Shown in pieces: positions 6,013 through 6,358 of a stretch of 6,358 nt of DNA (its first letter is position 1; every line of letters begins with the position of its first letter). The stretch covers positions 1 through 6,358 of the forward strand of contig JAUUSS010000118.1 of NCBI GenBank assembly GCA_030841765.1, written 5' to 3'. This DNA comes from Collinsella aerofaciens. Its GTDB lineage: Bacteria > Actinomycetota > Coriobacteriia > Coriobacteriales > Coriobacteriaceae. A program made the position numbers and the translations under genes. The notes beneath the pieces were generated by a model, which had not been told where the DNA came from, did no database searches, and worked only from the letters and a program-made list of their open reading frames with translations.

Positions 6013-6358
6013 ATGAAAAACCGTACGGTTTTGCTTTATATGACGTTCGTTTTTCTGTCGAACTTCAGCACCATTTTGTATTTTCTGACGGTTTACCTTG
6101 AATTCGTCGGATTCTCGATGGTAGCGATTTCTAGCATGATGATTGCATACCAAGTGAGTAAGTTCATTCTTGAGGTTCCTACTGGTTATATTGCTGACAG
6201 GTTTGGACGAAAGACAAGCGGTCTCGTTGGCGTCGTGGGAATGCTTGGATACTACGCCGCCCTACTTTTCACCCGTTCTCCTTTGCTTTTAATCGGCGCG
6301 TTTGCTCTCAAAGGATTTGCAGTTGCATGTGTGAGCGGATCCATAGAAGCGATCTACA
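6013..6358 (+). CDS. MFS transporter, N-terminal part (partial)
   Basis: The gene begins at ATG 6013, with GGAGGG (6001-6006) 6-7 nt upstream, and runs off the window after 115 complete codons. The visible part has a first membrane helix (about 6-28, VLLYMTFVFLSNFSTILYF), a second (about 33-52) ending FILEVPTGYIADRFGRK (residues 51-67), and two more hydrophobic stretches (about 69-86 and 90-108). The EVPTG...ADRFGRK block is the motif A loop between helices 2 and 3 of the major facilitator superfamily, as found in drug-efflux-like and related carriers. It should be a proton-coupled carrier in the cytoplasmic membrane, but the substrate cannot be told from this portion. GC content is about 46% by hand count, well below the housekeeping genes. 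With the LysR gene just upstream on the same strand, regulation by that protein is plausible. Confidence 0.88.
   Translation, partial: MKNRTVLLYMTFVFLSNFSTILYFLTVYLEFVGFSMVAISSMMIAYQVSKFILEVPTGYIADRFGRKTSGLVGVVGMLGYYAALLFTRSPLLLIGAFALKGFAVACVSGSIEAIY

Overview
This window looks like chromosomal DNA from a high-GC Gram-positive gut bacterium of the Coriobacteriia, most likely Collinsella or a close relative. That assignment is an inference. It rests on GC-rich codon use in the core genes, AGGA-type ribosome binding sites, and the content and style of the proteins (DEDDy RNase D with HRDC, an XseA/XseB pair, a YugP-like protease, a short HIT protein, and a LysR regulator next to an MFS carrier). 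No database search was possible.

Layout. Positions 1-593 (minus strand) hold the N-terminal part of a diacylglycerol/lipid kinase family protein, cut by the window edge. A 98-base divergent intergenic region with overlapping -10-like hexamers separates it from a run of plus-strand genes. These are RNase D (692-1825), a membrane zinc metallopeptidase of the YugP type (1890-2594), the exonuclease VII large subunit xseA (about 2710-4161), the small subunit xseB (4204-4470), a histidine-triad (HIT) hydrolase (4626-4961), a LysR-type regulator (5003-5893) and the start of an MFS transporter (6013 to the window end).

How the genes work together. XseA and XseB form exonuclease VII, which degrades single-stranded DNA. 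RNase D trims the 3' ends of stable RNAs. These, the protease and the HIT protein are housekeeping genes. The LysR gene and the MFS gene are clearly less GC-rich (about 52% in two sampled lines of the LysR gene and 46% across the MFS start by hand count, against 72% in a sampled line of xseA). They look like an accessory regulator-transporter pair attached to the end of the housekeeping block.

Most notable non-coding structures. (1) A 109-bp element at 4492-4600 between xseB and the HIT gene has perfect 34-bp inverted arms and is flanked on both sides by TTGG, which suggests a MITE-like insertion. (2) A textbook intrinsic-terminator shape (8-bp GC stem followed by T6) lies inside the LysR coding region at 5295-5330, just after the DNA-binding domain. 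(3) A 9-bp GC-only inverted repeat at 2611-2640 lies just downstream of a perfect TTGACA, ahead of xseA. I saw no tRNA, rRNA, CRISPR array or transposase gene. A wholly new multi-gene system is not evident here.
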